Of a DNA stretch of 64,000 bases, positions 25,973 to 34,027 are shown one piece after another (the stretch's first letter is position 1; each line of letters begins with the position of its first letter). The notes beneath the pieces were generated by a model, which saw only the letters and a list, made by a program, of their open reading frames with translations, was not told the origin of the DNA and did not search any database. The position numbers were made by a program, and so were the translations under genes. The DNA is from Microbispora catharanthi (GTDB lineage Bacteria; Actinomycetota; Actinomycetes; Streptosporangiales; Streptosporangiaceae). The DNA is taken from the NCBI RefSeq assembly GCF_006334915.2, contig NZ_VDMA02000036.1, positions 1 through 64,000 on the forward strand, given 5' to 3'.

Positions 25973-26045
25973 GCCGCCTTAGCTCAATCGGCAGAGCATC
26001 TGTCTTGTAAACAGAAGGTCTGGGGTTCGATTCCCCAAGGCGGCT
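25973..26045 (+). tRNA. tRNA-Thr (anticodon TGT)
   Basis: 73 nt, complete cloverleaf: acceptor GCCGCCT/AGGCGGC, D arm GCTC/GAGC, anticodon stem TCTGT/ACAGA with loop CTTGTAA, T arm TGGGG/CCCCA with TTCGATT, discriminator T and no encoded CCA. The 3' part from 26004 is the left end of the AICE attachment repeat, so the tRNA stays intact after integration. Confidence 0.97.
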
Positions 26046-26097
26046 CTCGTACGACAGGCCCCTGAGCAGCAGTTTCGCTGTCAGGGGCCTTGTGCTT
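26004..26097. repeat. attL (attachment-site repeat, left)
   Basis: Starts within the anticodon loop of tRNA-Thr and extends past its terminator. Identical to 38840-38901 for the first 62 bp; over 94 bp the copies differ only at 26066, 26070 and 26071. Confidence 0.92.
26056..26090 (+). terminator. terminator of the tRNA-Thr gene
   Basis: AGGCCCCTGA at 26056-26065 pairs with TCAGGGGCCT at 26081-26090 (10 bp, 15-base loop). A copy lies in attR, so the element carries its own terminator and restores it at both junctions. Confidence 0.75.
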
Positions 26098-26104
26098 TCG
26101 CGGC

Positions 26105-27316
26105 TCATCCGGTCTCTTCCGCGTCGTTGGGAGCCACCCTGGGAGCCACCCGCTTCCGTTGCCCTAGCAGAGCGCCGGAAATGGCCTCCGTCGCCGCCCG
26201 CCGGTCGCCTTCCATAAGGTGGCCGTAGACGTCTTTGGTGATCGCGACGCTGGCGTGCCCGAGGACTTCGGAGACCACGTGCAACGGGGTCCCCTGGGCG
26301 AGCATGATCGAGGCGCCGGAGTGGCGGAGTTCGTGCGGGTGCCAGTGGCCCAGGCCCGCGCTCTTGGTCAGGCGCGAGAACACGTGCGAGAAGTTGTCCG
26401 GATCGGACGGACGCCCCGACGAGGTGGGGAAGATCAGGCCGTGTTCCAGCCATGCGTCGCCGGCCTTCAACCGTGCGGCGTTGTGCTTGGCCCGGTGCGC
26501 CTTGAGCGCGTCGACCAGTTCGGAGGTCAGTGCCAGGGTGCGGCGTGACTTCGGAGTCTTGACTTCGCTGATCACGATCTTCGTCCTGGTTTCGGCATTC
26601 GCGTCCCGGTTCTTGAGCCGCTTCACGGCATGAGTGATCCGGAGCGTCTTCGCCTCGGGATCGAACGCGTCCCACATCAGCCCCAGGGCTTCCCCACGCC
26701 GCAGTCCGAAGACGAGCGAGAGGAGGACGACCAGGCCGAGGCGATGTTCGGCGACCGCGTCGAGGAGCGTGTGTGCCTGATCGATCGTGAGCGTCCGCCC
26801 CTCTGACTGCCGAATACGAGGAGGCAGCGAGAGCGCCGCGACGTTCCGCACGATCAGACCCTCGCGCTCTGCCTGGCTCAGCGCCTTCCGAAGCACGGCT
26901 CGCATGTTGCGGATGCTGTTGCCCTTGTATCCCCGTTCCCGCTTGGCCTGCCGCAGCGCGTCCACCTGGGCGACCGTGAGGCCGGTGAGCTTGTGCCGTC
27001 CGAGAGTGGGCTTGAGGTGCAGTCGGACGGTGTCCTCGTAGTCGTCCAAGGTCGAGTCCGCGATGTGTCCGGGCAAGGTGGCCAACCACCGATCGAGGAA
27101 GGCCCCTACGGTGATCTTGTCGTCGGGCACCGGGAGGCCCTTGTCCAGACCTTCACGAATCTTGCGGATCTTCTCGGCGACCTCAGCTCGCGTCTTGCCC
27201 GACACCTTCTTCCGAATCCGCTTGCCGTCCGGCCCGTAACCGAGCGAGATCGCCCCACGCCACCGATCGCCGTCCTTGTATATGGAATCCTCGTTCTGCC
27301 CGCGCCTGCGCGTCAC
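26105..27316 (-). CDS. int: tyrosine-recombinase integrase of the AICE
   Basis: 403 aa. Site-specific recombinase for integration and excision. The arm-binding N-terminal part includes SIYKDGDRWRGAISLGYG; the SAM-like core-binding domain begins TVGAFLDRWLATLPGHI; the catalytic domain has Arg in FGLRRGEALGL, His-x-x-Arg in HPHELRHSG, His in LGHAS and the nucleophile Tyr in VYGHL. The GTG at 27316 overlaps the xis stop by 4 bp and has AGGAG about 8 bases upstream; the longer open frame upstream runs through xis. The C-terminus VAPRVAP is encoded by the tandem GGGAGCCACC repeat next to attL. Confidence 0.95.
   Translation of the reverse strand: MTRRRGQNEDSIYKDGDRWRGAISLGYGPDGKRIRKKVSGKTRAEVAEKIRKIREGLDKGLPVPDDKITVGAFLDRWLATLPGHIADSTLDDYEDTVRLHLKPTLGRHKLTGLTVAQVDALRQAKRERGYKGNSIRNMRAVLRKALSQAEREGLIVRNVAALSLPPRIRQSEGRTLTIDQAHTLLDAVAEHRLGLVVLLSLVFGLRRGEALGLMWDAFDPEAKTLRITHAVKRLKNRDANAETRTKIVISEVKTPKSRRTLALTSELVDALKAHRAKHNAARLKAGDAWLEHGLIFPTSSGRPSDPDNFSHVFSRLTKSAGLGHWHPHELRHSGASIMLAQGTPLHVVSEVLGHASVAITKDVYGHLMEGDRRAATEAISGALLGQRKRVAPRVAPNDAEETG
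26129..26150. repeat. candidate integrase arm-type sites, left arm
   Basis: GGGAGCCACC at 26129-26138 and 26141-26150, direct, period 12. The same pair occurs at 38715-38736 near attR. Embedded in the end of int. Confidence 0.55.
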
Positions 27317-27507
27317 GCCGCTTGCTCCTGTTCGAGATTGGCGACGAACTCGGCGAGAGCCGTCGCGGGAATCCTGCGAAGACCGTCGATGCGGACAGAG
27401 CGGAGAGATCCGCATCGGATCAGTGCGTAGACCTTGGTCCGGCCGACGCCGAGGAGCTTTGCCGCCTCCTCTGGCCGGAGGAGTAGGGGAGAGAGATCAC
27501 CTGTCAT
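27313..27507 (-). CDS. xis: excisionase (HTH_17 / MerR-like)
   Basis: 64 aa, one winged HTH of the excisionase/AlpA group: LLRPEEAAKLLGVGRTKVYALI, then SLRSVRIDGLRRIPATALAEF. It should bind near the attachment site and steer the integrase towards excision. Both ends overlap neighbours by 4 bp (rep upstream, int downstream), so the three are one translationally coupled unit. Confidence 0.93.
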   Translation of the reverse strand: MTGDLSPLLLRPEEAAKLLGVGRTKVYALIRCGSLRSVRIDGLRRIPATALAEFVANLEQEQAA

Positions 27508-29120
27508 GCAACCTCCTCTCTGATTGCCGAAAGATCTTGGCCCTCTGCTTGGGCCTGGAGTTGGTTCATGTGGTTGCGCCAGCGCTGGCGTTCGTGGACC
27601 GACCGGAGCAGCCGGACGCCGATCGGGGCCAGCTCGGGATCACCGGGTTTGACCGGTCGCCAGATGTAGCGGTAGGGATCGACCGGCTCGTCAGGCAGGC
27701 CGAGGGCTTCCAGGACCCAGGTACGCCGGTCCTGCCTGTGCTCCGTGAGGGTCTTGTTGGACCACTTGCGCGAGACGAGCACGCGCCGCCCCGCGTAGCC
27801 GAGGTGGTCGGGCTTGTGCGCCTTGCCCTTGCATCGGCCCGGAACCATTCCGGGCTTGGCGCCCTTGGGCTGGACGCCGTAGCGCAGCCAGTTCGGGCAG
27901 GTCGGTGAGCACGGCTCGAACCGCAGGGCGTCGAGCAGCCGTTCCGCATGTGCCTTCCGGCGAGGGTCATCGGTGCCGAGCGCGTCACCGAGGCTCTTGG
28001 TGAGGTACTTGGACAGGTACTGGATGAGCTGGTCGGCGTCCGGGGTTCCGGCGAGGACGCTTTGTATGTCGAGCTGGTCGCCGAAGCGGAGGACGTGCAG
28101 GGGTTCGGCGTCCTCGTCGGCGTCGAGGGCGTCGAGGGCCTGTTCCCAGGTCGGCAGCAGTTCCCCGGTGTGGGGGTCGAGGTAGCCGGCCCCGTCCTCC
28201 CAGACCGGCAGGTGGTCACCCTCGAACCGCACGACATCAGTGGACGGCCACCACACCTGGTGATACGTGGCCGCGATGATCTGCCGCAGCTCCGCACGAG
28301 GGAGGGTGCCGCGGATCGCCATGTGCAGATGCGGCGCGAGCCGCTTTTGCGGTTCGACGGTAGCGAAGTACTGCACGTCATAGCCCGCCACCCGGCGAAG
28401 GTTCTGCACGAAGCGGTCCACGAGCTTGGAGAAGTGCAACGCGTCGCGGGCCGCCCGCGCGTAGTCGTATCGGTCCGGGTCGAGCGGCGCACCGTCGAGC
28501 ACCCGCCCGTAGGAGGGGAGGGTGAGGGTGACGAACATCGAGGGCCGGTAGGTCTTGCCGTCCGAGCCGGTGAAGGTCCGCCCGAGCGTGGTCTTGGTCA
28601 TCTGCCGCTTGGGCAGGTCCGGGGCGTCCTGCCGCCGTTTGGTCGAGCGCGTGCGCTTGCCGGAGGTGCGGCCGAGCACGTTACCGCGCATCCCGGCCCG
28701 GTTGATCTCCTCGTCCAGCTCCACGATCGCGGCGTCCAGGTCGGTGGTGTCCCCGCCAGCCTTTTCCACCTCATCCCGCCACGCCTGAGCGTCAGCCCGC
28801 AGCTCCACGAGGTGACGCTGATACTCGTCGGCGTTGTCGGGCAGGTTCACCGGCTCGTGGTCGAGGTGCCAGCCCTCCCGGCACTGCGCCCGGCGGAGCT
28901 GCCGGTTCCGCTTGGCACACGGCGGGCACTTGCTCTCCAGCGTCGCCCCGCAGGGAACGTCGACGACCTCAACCTGTCCGGTGAGGATGTCCTGCCGCTG
29001 CAGCGGAACCGGCCGGATACAGACGCCGTACTGCTTGGCGATCTCTTCCACGACCTCGCGGGCGAGGGGTTGGGCCATCCGTACGGCGCGGGGTGTGGAG
29101 CGGTCGTGCGGGTTGGTCAC
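27504..29120 (-). CDS. replication initiator (RepSA-like, HUH rolling-circle)
   Basis: 538 aa. A cysteine-rich patch (C57, C65, C68, C80) looks like a zinc finger. The HUH metal motif HLHMA is at 264-268, and the catalytic tyrosine region YLSKYLTK at 368-375. A second Cys cluster lies near 407-415 (CSPTCPNW). This matches RepSA, the pSAM2 initiator that nicks the double-strand origin for rolling-circle replication. GTG 29120 overlaps the upstream zinc-ribbon gene by 4 bp; the stop overlaps xis by 4 bp. Confidence 0.92.
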   Translation of the reverse strand: MTNPHDRSTPRAVRMAQPLAREVVEEIAKQYGVCIRPVPLQRQDILTGQVEVVDVPCGATLESKCPPCAKRNRQLRRAQCREGWHLDHEPVNLPDNADEYQRHLVELRADAQAWRDEVEKAGGDTTDLDAAIVELDEEINRAGMRGNVLGRTSGKRTRSTKRRQDAPDLPKRQMTKTTLGRTFTGSDGKTYRPSMFVTLTLPSYGRVLDGAPLDPDRYDYARAARDALHFSKLVDRFVQNLRRVAGYDVQYFATVEPQKRLAPHLHMAIRGTLPRAELRQIIAATYHQVWWPSTDVVRFEGDHLPVWEDGAGYLDPHTGELLPTWEQALDALDADEDAEPLHVLRFGDQLDIQSVLAGTPDADQLIQYLSKYLTKSLGDALGTDDPRRKAHAERLLDALRFEPCSPTCPNWLRYGVQPKGAKPGMVPGRCKGKAHKPDHLGYAGRRVLVSRKWSNKTLTEHRQDRRTWVLEALGLPDEPVDPYRYIWRPVKPGDPELAPIGVRLLRSVHERQRWRNHMNQLQAQAEGQDLSAIREEVA

Positions 29121-29299
29121 CAGTCACCCCCGCACCCGTCGAGGGCGTCGACCAGGTCGAGGCCGTCAACGATGACGGTGGCTTTCTGGCCGCACTCGTG
29201 GCACTCGACGATGCCGCGCACCGGGTCGAGCCACAGCACATCAAGCGCGCCGCAGCCCGAGCAGCGCAGGCCGTCAAGGATGTGAGCCAGGTGCATCAT
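29117..29299 (-). CDS. small zinc-ribbon protein
   Basis: 60 aa. Two Cys-x2-Cys pairs, CSGC and CHEC, about 20 residues apart, form a zinc ribbon; the tail is acidic and hydrophobic. Such small ribbons recur between tra and rep in AICEs. Start ATG 29299 (the next codon is also ATG), 4 bp after the tra stop; the gene ends in a 4-bp overlap with rep. Role unknown, possibly a replication or transfer accessory. Confidence 0.75.
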   Translation of the reverse strand: MMHLAHILDGLRCSGCGALDVLWLDPVRGIVECHECGQKATVIVDGLDLVDALDGCGGDW

Positions 29300-29303
29300 C
29301 GGC

Positions 29304-30716
29304 TCACCCCCGCGAACTCGGCGACCATCTCCCGAATGTCGGCGCGGAGACGTAGGCGGCCCGGACTCGCACTGGATCAGGGCTGGTTTCGAGGCGGATG
29401 TAGCCGACGCCCGCGCCCAGCTCGGGGACCGGTGAGATGTGGTCGACCAGTGCGCCCCGGTCGCGTGCGCTGTCGCCGAGGACCATGTCCACCTGCTCGG
29501 ACTCATCGAGACGGAGTGCGATCTTGTCGGGGAACAGGTTGCGGATGTTCATGACCTCCTTGCGCGGGTCCTGAAGCGCGGCCATGACCCCGACGCCGAC
29601 CGCGCGCCCTTGTGTGGTCAGGGTGGCCAGGGCCGCCGTGATGCGCTGACGGAGTTGCTTGTCGGGCTGGTAGGCGGTCAGGAACGCCACCTCGTCCACG
29701 AGCACCAGGACGAACGGGTCCGCCACGGTTGGGGTGTGGGAGCGCTGGAGGCCGGCGAACCGGTCGGCCCGCTCCTGCATCACGCACACGGCCTCGTCGA
29801 GTAGGTCGGCGCACTCCTTCGGATCGGCCGCGTATCTCCCGCCGAACAGGGCACGGCCGAAGGACAGCTCCATCCGCTTGGGGTCGAGCGCCCACACCTG
29901 CACCAGGCCCGCCCGCATCGCCGGGAGAAGCCCGCGGACCGTCCCCCACAGATACGAGCCCTTACCGGCCCCGGTCGCGCCCGCGATCAGGACATGCGTG
30001 CCGTGGACTTTCAGCCGCAAGGGTGTGCCGTCCTCGCATCGGCCGATCTCGACCGGACCCACCGAGGCGACCTCAGGGATGGGGACGGCGGGCAGGGGTT
30101 CGGCGAGCGGATCGCGCCGGGGGAAGGTCAGCACGAGCCGCCCGGCCCGCGCGACGGCGACGCGGCAGGAGGGTGCGCCGAAGCCGTGGGCCAGGTGCTC
30201 GATGCGGTCGGCCCAGTCGGTGACGGCCTGACCGTTGAGCATCTTCACGCTGACGCGGTCGGCCCAGCCGTCGCACTCGACACGGACCAGGCGGGGCAGG
30301 TAGTCGCGTCCCCGGATGTGCCGCCCGAGGCCGGAGACGACCATGACCGGTTGCCAGTGCCGCCGGTAGACGGCGACCAGCCGCCACCAGGCCAGCAGCG
30401 GCCAGCCGACCAACCTTAGGAACGAGGCCCGATCCAGCAGCAGCCACGACAGGCCCGCCGAGGGCAGGAACCCGGCCATCACCAGGGTCAGGCGCCAGCC
30501 GTACAGGGTCCAGATCACCCCGAGGCCGACCTGTACGGCCACCGCGACCGGATGCCGCACGACCAGGCGGACCAGGCCCGCGACGAGCCGCGACAGCCAG
30601 ATCACGATCGTGACGATGGCGGGGGTCTGCACGACGGCCGGGCGGAAGACCACGGCCGTGTCTGGTGTGGTGGAGACGAGGTTGCGTGCCTCGTCGCCAG
30701 GCAGTTTTCGGAACAT
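29304..30716 (-). CDS. FtsK/SpoIIIE-type conjugal DNA translocase (TraSA-like)
   Basis: 470 aa. Two to three membrane segments in the first 115 residues, then an FtsK ATPase with Walker A GATGAGKGS at 246-254, Walker B VLVLVDEV near 325, and ATLTTQGRAVGVGVMAALQ after it. In AICEs this single protein forms a hexameric pore that moves double-stranded DNA to the recipient. The C-terminal winged helix that reads DNA repeats is short or missing compared with TraB proteins of about 700 aa. Confidence 0.92.
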   Translation of the reverse strand: MFRKLPGDEARNLVSTTPDTAVVFRPAVVQTPAIVTIVIWLSRLVAGLVRLVVRHPVAVAVQVGLGVIWTLYGWRLTLVMAGFLPSAGLSWLLLDRASFLRLVGWPLLAWWRLVAVYRRHWQPVMVVSGLGRHIRGRDYLPRLVRVECDGWADRVSVKMLNGQAVTDWADRIEHLAHGFGAPSCRVAVARAGRLVLTFPRRDPLAEPLPAVPIPEVASVGPVEIGRCEDGTPLRLKVHGTHVLIAGATGAGKGSYLWGTVRGLLPAMRAGLVQVWALDPKRMELSFGRALFGGRYAADPKECADLLDEAVCVMQERADRFAGLQRSHTPTVADPFVLVLVDEVAFLTAYQPDKQLRQRITAALATLTTQGRAVGVGVMAALQDPRKEVMNIRNLFPDKIALRLDESEQVDMVLGDSARDRGALVDHISPVPELGAGVGYIRLETSPDPVRVRAAYVSAPTFGRWSPSSRG

Positions 30717-30803
30717 TAGACTTCGTGTCCTCTCGTGATTTCGCAGTCAGGGAGAGTTGAGGGGCCGCCGGAAGTTGCCGCTTCCTGCGGCCCCGCTTGC
30801 ATC
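30717..30803. promoter_or_regulatory. hairpin between tra and the upstream small gene
   Basis: GGGGCCGC at 30761-30768 and GGAAG at 30770-30774 pair with CTTCC at 30781-30785 and GCGGCCCC at 30787-30794, one C/T mismatch. It could be a terminator or attenuator limiting transcription into tra on the minus strand. Confidence 0.5.
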
Positions 30804-31133
30804 TCAGGCCGCCGTCTCGCCGACGACGGGAAGGGCGAGCTGGTCGGAGTCGGCCGACTGGTCGGCGTGCATGCGCTCGCAGTCGGCCAGGTACCGGGCG
30901 GCGGCGTCGAGGATGCGCCGGGCGGTCTCCACGTCGTTCGCGGTGGCCGGTCCGGCTCCGGTCGTGGAGATCGAGACGTACGCCTCGTCGGACTCCAGGA
31001 CCAGGTACGGCCGCCCCGACTCCAGCTTTCGAACGTCGGCGCGAAGGCCGGGGGTGTAGAACCCGACATTCACGCGTGGCCGCTCGTCTGAGGTGATGGA
31101 GATGGTGAGGTAGGTGTAGGGGTCCGTCGTCAT
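30804..31133 (-). CDS. AICE small protein, unknown function
   Basis: 109 aa, soluble, acidic. YTYLTISITSDERPRVNVGFY suggests a beta sheet, and ETARRILDAAARYLADCERM a helix. Its neighbour (31130-31408) has a similar layout (a short beta part followed by a helix ending in RSVERMFHG), so the pair may be diverged paralogues. They overlap by 4 bp. Confidence 0.72.
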   Translation of the reverse strand: MTTDPYTYLTISITSDERPRVNVGFYTPGLRADVRKLESGRPYLVLESDEAYVSISTTGAGPATANDVETARRILDAAARYLADCERMHADQSADSDQLALPVVGETAA

Positions 31134-31408
31134 CGGACCGCCACCCCCTCACCGTCCGGGAGGCCGTGGAACATCCGCTCCACCGACCGGGCGAACGAGG
31201 CCGCCTCACGTGCCAGGCAGCGGGCGAACTCCAGGTCATCGACGGTGACCCGGTCTCCTGCGGAAGTGGTGACGAGCACCTGGACGCCGCCGAAGACCAG
31301 CCCGAGGACGGGCGACCGCTGCGGGTAGGGGTGGTTGGCCGCCGATGCGCCCGGTCCGGTCTTGAGGTTGATCGTGCTGACCGGCGGCACGGTACGCCGC
31401 CCCGTCAT
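31130..31408 (-). CDS. AICE small protein, possible paralogue of its downstream neighbour
   Basis: 92 aa. VLGLVFGGVQVLVTTSAGDRVTVDDLEFARCLAREAASF shows the same order as the next gene: beta strands, the VxDxExAR phrase, then a helix. ATG 31408 overlaps the SCO3933-like gene by 4 bp, and the stop overlaps the next start by 4 bp. Not recognised beyond that. Confidence 0.7.
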   Translation of the reverse strand: MTGRRTVPPVSTINLKTGPGASAANHPYPQRSPVLGLVFGGVQVLVTTSAGDRVTVDDLEFARCLAREAASFARSVERMFHGLPDGEGVAVR

Positions 31409-31821
31409 GCCGCGTCCTTCGCCTGAGCAGCCGCCCGGCCGCCGCTGGAGCGGGGAGCGCGCATCTCCCGCACGCGGATCGAGTAGGCCAGGCGGCCCGC
31501 CTGGTTGACGTACGGCGTGACGCTGATCCCGTCGAACTCCACTGGGGTGAACGGCAGGCCCGCCATGGGGGCCGGCGGCACCGGCTGGACGGGGGCCAGG
31601 ATCTTGACGGCCACCGTCTTCTGCGCGGGCTTCAGGGTCGGGTCGGCGTCCATCACGGCGACCTGCCAGACGAGTTCTCCCGTCTGCTTGTCCCGGGCCT
31701 GGACGAACCGGCCGTTGGTCGATGCGTCGAAGTCCTTGACCTGCTCGACCTCCCCCACGACGTAGCAGCCGTGGGGGAAGACCATGTCGAAGGTCACTGG
31801 GATGGGTCCTTGTAGTGCCAT
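31405..31821 (-). CDS. SCO3933-like AICE protein (possible Pra-type replication activator)
   Basis: 138 aa. CYVVGEVEQVKDFDAST, a QVAVMDADPTLKP segment and the C-terminal VREMRAP resemble the SCO3933 family found at this position in AICEs, where Pra of pSAM2 activates rep, xis and int. Start ATG 31821 has AGGAG 8 bases upstream. First gene of the minus-strand run down to int; its promoter carries two palindromes like the one in front of the GntR gene, so it is probably repressed by it. Confidence 0.68.
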   Translation of the reverse strand: MALQGPIPVTFDMVFPHGCYVVGEVEQVKDFDASTNGRFVQARDKQTGELVWQVAVMDADPTLKPAQKTVAVKILAPVQPVPPAPMAGLPFTPVEFDGISVTPYVNQAGRLAYSIRVREMRAPRSSGGRAAAQAKDAA

Positions 31822-31844
31822 GGGATGACTCCTTCTCTCGCCTT

Positions 31845-31866
31845 CTCGACAACTCGTATTGTCGAG
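31845..31866. promoter_or_regulatory. candidate GntR/KorSA operator 1
   Basis: CTCGACAA at 31845-31852 and TTGTCGAG at 31859-31866 are perfect inverted arms with a 6-base centre, in the promoter gap of the SCO3933-like gene. Confidence 0.6.
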
Positions 31867-31894
31867 CTGCTTTGAGGGTGCCCACCTTCTCCGC

Positions 31895-31910
31895 ACTCGA
31901 CAAGTCGAGT
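31895..31910. promoter_or_regulatory. candidate GntR/KorSA operator 2
   Basis: ACTCGAC-AA-GTCGAGT, perfect 7-bp arms, between the divergent SCO3933-like and Imm21 genes. Same core as operators 1 and 3. Confidence 0.62.
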
Positions 31911-31951
31911 TGCTGAGAATTTTGGCGTGTTGCCTGCGTACGCTCTGCGGC

Positions 31952-32527
31952 ATGACCGCAAATGACCCGAAGCCGGCGCAATCTGGTGGGCTCACGTGGG
32001 TGAGCACCTTGGGTGGCCCGCACATCCTTGTGCCGCAGTCAGCACTCCCGTACTGGCACGGAACGCCCAGAAACTATCCCGAGGACGAAGGCGACTACGG
32101 CCGTGCCTGCTCCGTCCAGTCGTACATCGGGCTGATCGACGTCGGCCCGTCCCAATCGTTGGTCGTGGCAGGCGTACTCGGCGCTACGACCTACCTGCCG
32201 GAAAGAAACGTGATCATCCAATGGGTACAGACGCGATCAGCCGAACGCTACGCGCAGGAGGCGAGCGCCCTCGCGAAGGCGGTCGTCGAGATCATCGATG
32301 CGGGTACCGTGCCTGAGGACGAAGAGGTGACATGGACGGTGGAAGAGCCGTTGATTCTCTTCGACTCCGTTTACGGGCATGAGGACGTCGCATCCGAGGA
32401 CCATCTGTGGATCCACCTGATACCCGGCCAGTACAAGGTCCGAGCCGCTTACGTCGAACTGCCAGAAGAGCAAATTGTGCTCGTACGGCTGAACCTGTCC
32501 GCAGCCGCTGCAGCTCAGAGGGAGTAG
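31952..32527 (+). CDS. Imm21-family immunity protein (orphan)
   Basis: 191 aa. GLTWVSTLGGPHILVPQSAL near the start, DYGRACSVQSYIGLIDVG, and LPERNVIIQWVQTRS match the Imm21 family, which neutralises polymorphic toxins of unknown type. No toxin gene is next to it. It is the only plus-strand gene in this part of the element and is divergent from the SCO3933-like gene across operators 1 and 2. Its stop overlaps the end of the GntR gene by 13 bp. Base composition is lower in GC than the backbone. Confidence 0.72.
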   Translation: MTANDPKPAQSGGLTWVSTLGGPHILVPQSALPYWHGTPRNYPEDEGDYGRACSVQSYIGLIDVGPSQSLVVAGVLGATTYLPERNVIIQWVQTRSAERYAQEASALAKAVVEIIDAGTVPEDEEVTWTVEEPLILFDSVYGHEDVASEDHLWIHLIPGQYKVRAAYVELPEEQIVLVRLNLSAAAAAQRE

Positions 32528-33246
32528 GCGTCTTCCAGTTCGTGGAGGTCTCCGGGGAGGACCAGGTCCACGATGAGGGCGGGTCGGCCGCCGCCGTTGT
32601 AGACGCTGGCCAGCACGCCGAGGACGGGTGCGGTCTTTCGCAGTTCCAGGAGCTTGGCTTCTTCTGTCGAGGGGTGCCGTGCGCTGAGCCGTTCCGCGAC
32701 GTGTTCGAGCTTGAGGCCTTTGGTGTGCTGGAGGTGCTGCCGGATGCCGGCGGTGAGCGGTTCGGGCTGGCCCAGGGCGCTGCCTTCGGCCAGCTCCACC
32801 GGGCACCAGATGGTGACGAGGTCAACCGGCCTGTCGGCATCGCGGAACAGGACGCGCCGCATCATGACGGGTGACTTCTCGGGGACGCCGAGGAGTTTGG
32901 CGACGCTTGCGGGGGCCGGGTGCTCACCGACGCTTACCGGTGAGCCGTTCTCGTCGGCTTCCGCGCGGTCGAGTACGGCCCGGCCGGGCCGGGAGGCTTC
33001 CTCAGCCGCGGCCGGTGGCGTGGCTTTCACGAAGGAGCCTTTGCCGTGCTCCCGCTCGATCACGCCCCGGAGCTGGAGGACCTGCAGAGCGCGGACGACG
33101 GTGGGCCGGCTGACGTGGAACTCGTTGATGAGTTGCGTCTCCGACGGCAGGAGCGAGCCCGGAGGATAGGTGCCGTCCGCGATGCGTCGCCGGATGGCCT
33201 GGACGATCTGCGCGTACTTCGGCGGGGCATACTCTTCGGACGACAT
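32515..33246 (-). CDS. GntR/HutC-family repressor (KorSA-like)
   Basis: 243 aa. N-terminal winged helix (PPKYAQIVQAIRRRIADG, LPSETQLINEFHVSRPTV, then a GKGSFV wing) and a C-terminal UTRA ligand domain. In pSAM2, KorSA of this family represses pra and itself, keeping the element integrated. The palindrome at 33262-33277 lies just upstream of its own start and matches those in front of the SCO3933-like gene, supporting that role. A copy of its last about 20 codons recurs at 42.6 kb. Confidence 0.9.
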   Translation of the reverse strand: MSSEEYAPPKYAQIVQAIRRRIADGTYPPGSLLPSETQLINEFHVSRPTVVRALQVLQLRGVIEREHGKGSFVKATPPAAAEEASRPGRAVLDRAEADENGSPVSVGEHPAPASVAKLLGVPEKSPVMMRRVLFRDADRPVDLVTIWCPVELAEGSALGQPEPLTAGIRQHLQHTKGLKLEHVAERLSARHPSTEEAKLLELRKTAPVLGVLASVYNGGGRPALIVDLVLPGDLHELEDAYSL

Positions 33247-33261
33247 GACGACTTCCCTATA

Positions 33262-33277
33262 ACTCGACTTGTCGTCA
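33262..33277. promoter_or_regulatory. candidate GntR/KorSA operator 3 (autoregulation)
   Basis: ACTCGACTTGTCGTCA, matching the ACTCGAC-NN-GTCGAGT core of operators 1 and 2 except at the last bases, 16 bp before the GntR start. Confidence 0.5.
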
Positions 33278-33345
33278 GCTTAGCTATCCGTCCTGATTCT
33301 GTCTGCCCCGTCGAAAGCAGAAGGCGCGACGGCGCGGGAGTTTCC

Positions 33346-33666
33346 TCACTGCCCTGAGGACTCGACCACGCCGCCGCGCCCGTTCACCCGCACCTGACCG
33401 GCCAGCATCGCCGCCCAGGTGAGCCATGCTTCTCGAAGCGGCCACCGGTGCGTCTCGGCGATCACCGGTTCACGCTCGTCCTGGATCGTTCTCCTGATGA
33501 ACGCGACCCCGCCCGACTGGATCAGCTCGAAGAAGATCGCCAGGCAATCGCACGTCCAGGCCAGAACAAGCTCTCGGCTGGTGGGCGTGGGAGCGAACCA
33601 TACGAGTGCTTCGGCGTCGGCCTGGGGGCGCGGCAGGTGAGGACTCAAATGCCGAGCGGGAGTCAT
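33346..33666 (-). CDS. AICE small protein, unknown function
   Basis: 106 aa. ELVLAWTCDCLAIFFELIQSG is a hydrophobic helix with two cysteines; the rest is mixed and Trp-rich. No family recognised. Overlaps the upstream gene by 4 bp, so the two are translated together. Confidence 0.65.
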   Translation of the reverse strand: MTPARHLSPHLPRPQADAEALVWFAPTPTSRELVLAWTCDCLAIFFELIQSGGVAFIRRTIQDEREPVIAETHRWPLREAWLTWAAMLAGQVRVNGRGGVVESSGQ

Positions 33667-34022
33667 GCGCCGCCACCCTCGATGTACCGGGAATAGGGGT
33701 GCGTGCGGCGCAACTCCTCCCGCAGCAGGGCCACCCGCCGAGCGGTGGTCACGATGTCGTGCGCCGGGGCGAAGGCGAACACGAGTCGGCCACTGGCCGA
33801 GCGCCGCCCTGTCGACCAGCGGAACCACCGGCCGTTGGTCCACACGAGCAGGTCGACCCAGACCGACAGGAAGGCCACGCCGTGCCCGGCATGGACATCG
33901 GTGGCGATGCCGTGCCCGATGGACAACTCGGCGGACAGCAGCCCGGCCGCCCGCTCAGCGGTCAGCAGCACATCAGGCGGCAGCGAAGGAAATGCGATCT
34001 GGTCGAACCAGCGGGTAGCCAT
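33663..34022 (-). CDS. AICE small protein, unknown function
   Basis: 119 aa. WVDLLVWTNGRWFRWSTGRR, then DIVTTARRVALLREELRRTHP. Looks like a small alpha/beta protein of the kind that often sits between korSA-like genes and the right arm. ATG 34022 (MATRWFDQI) was chosen as the start; an ATG further up is in frame but overlaps the CxxCxGxG gene. Its 3' end overlaps the next gene by 4 bp. Confidence 0.65.
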   Translation of the reverse strand: MATRWFDQIAFPSLPPDVLLTAERAAGLLSAELSIGHGIATDVHAGHGVAFLSVWVDLLVWTNGRWFRWSTGRRSASGRLVFAFAPAHDIVTTARRVALLREELRRTHPYSRYIEGGGA

Positions 34023-34027
34023 CGGCC

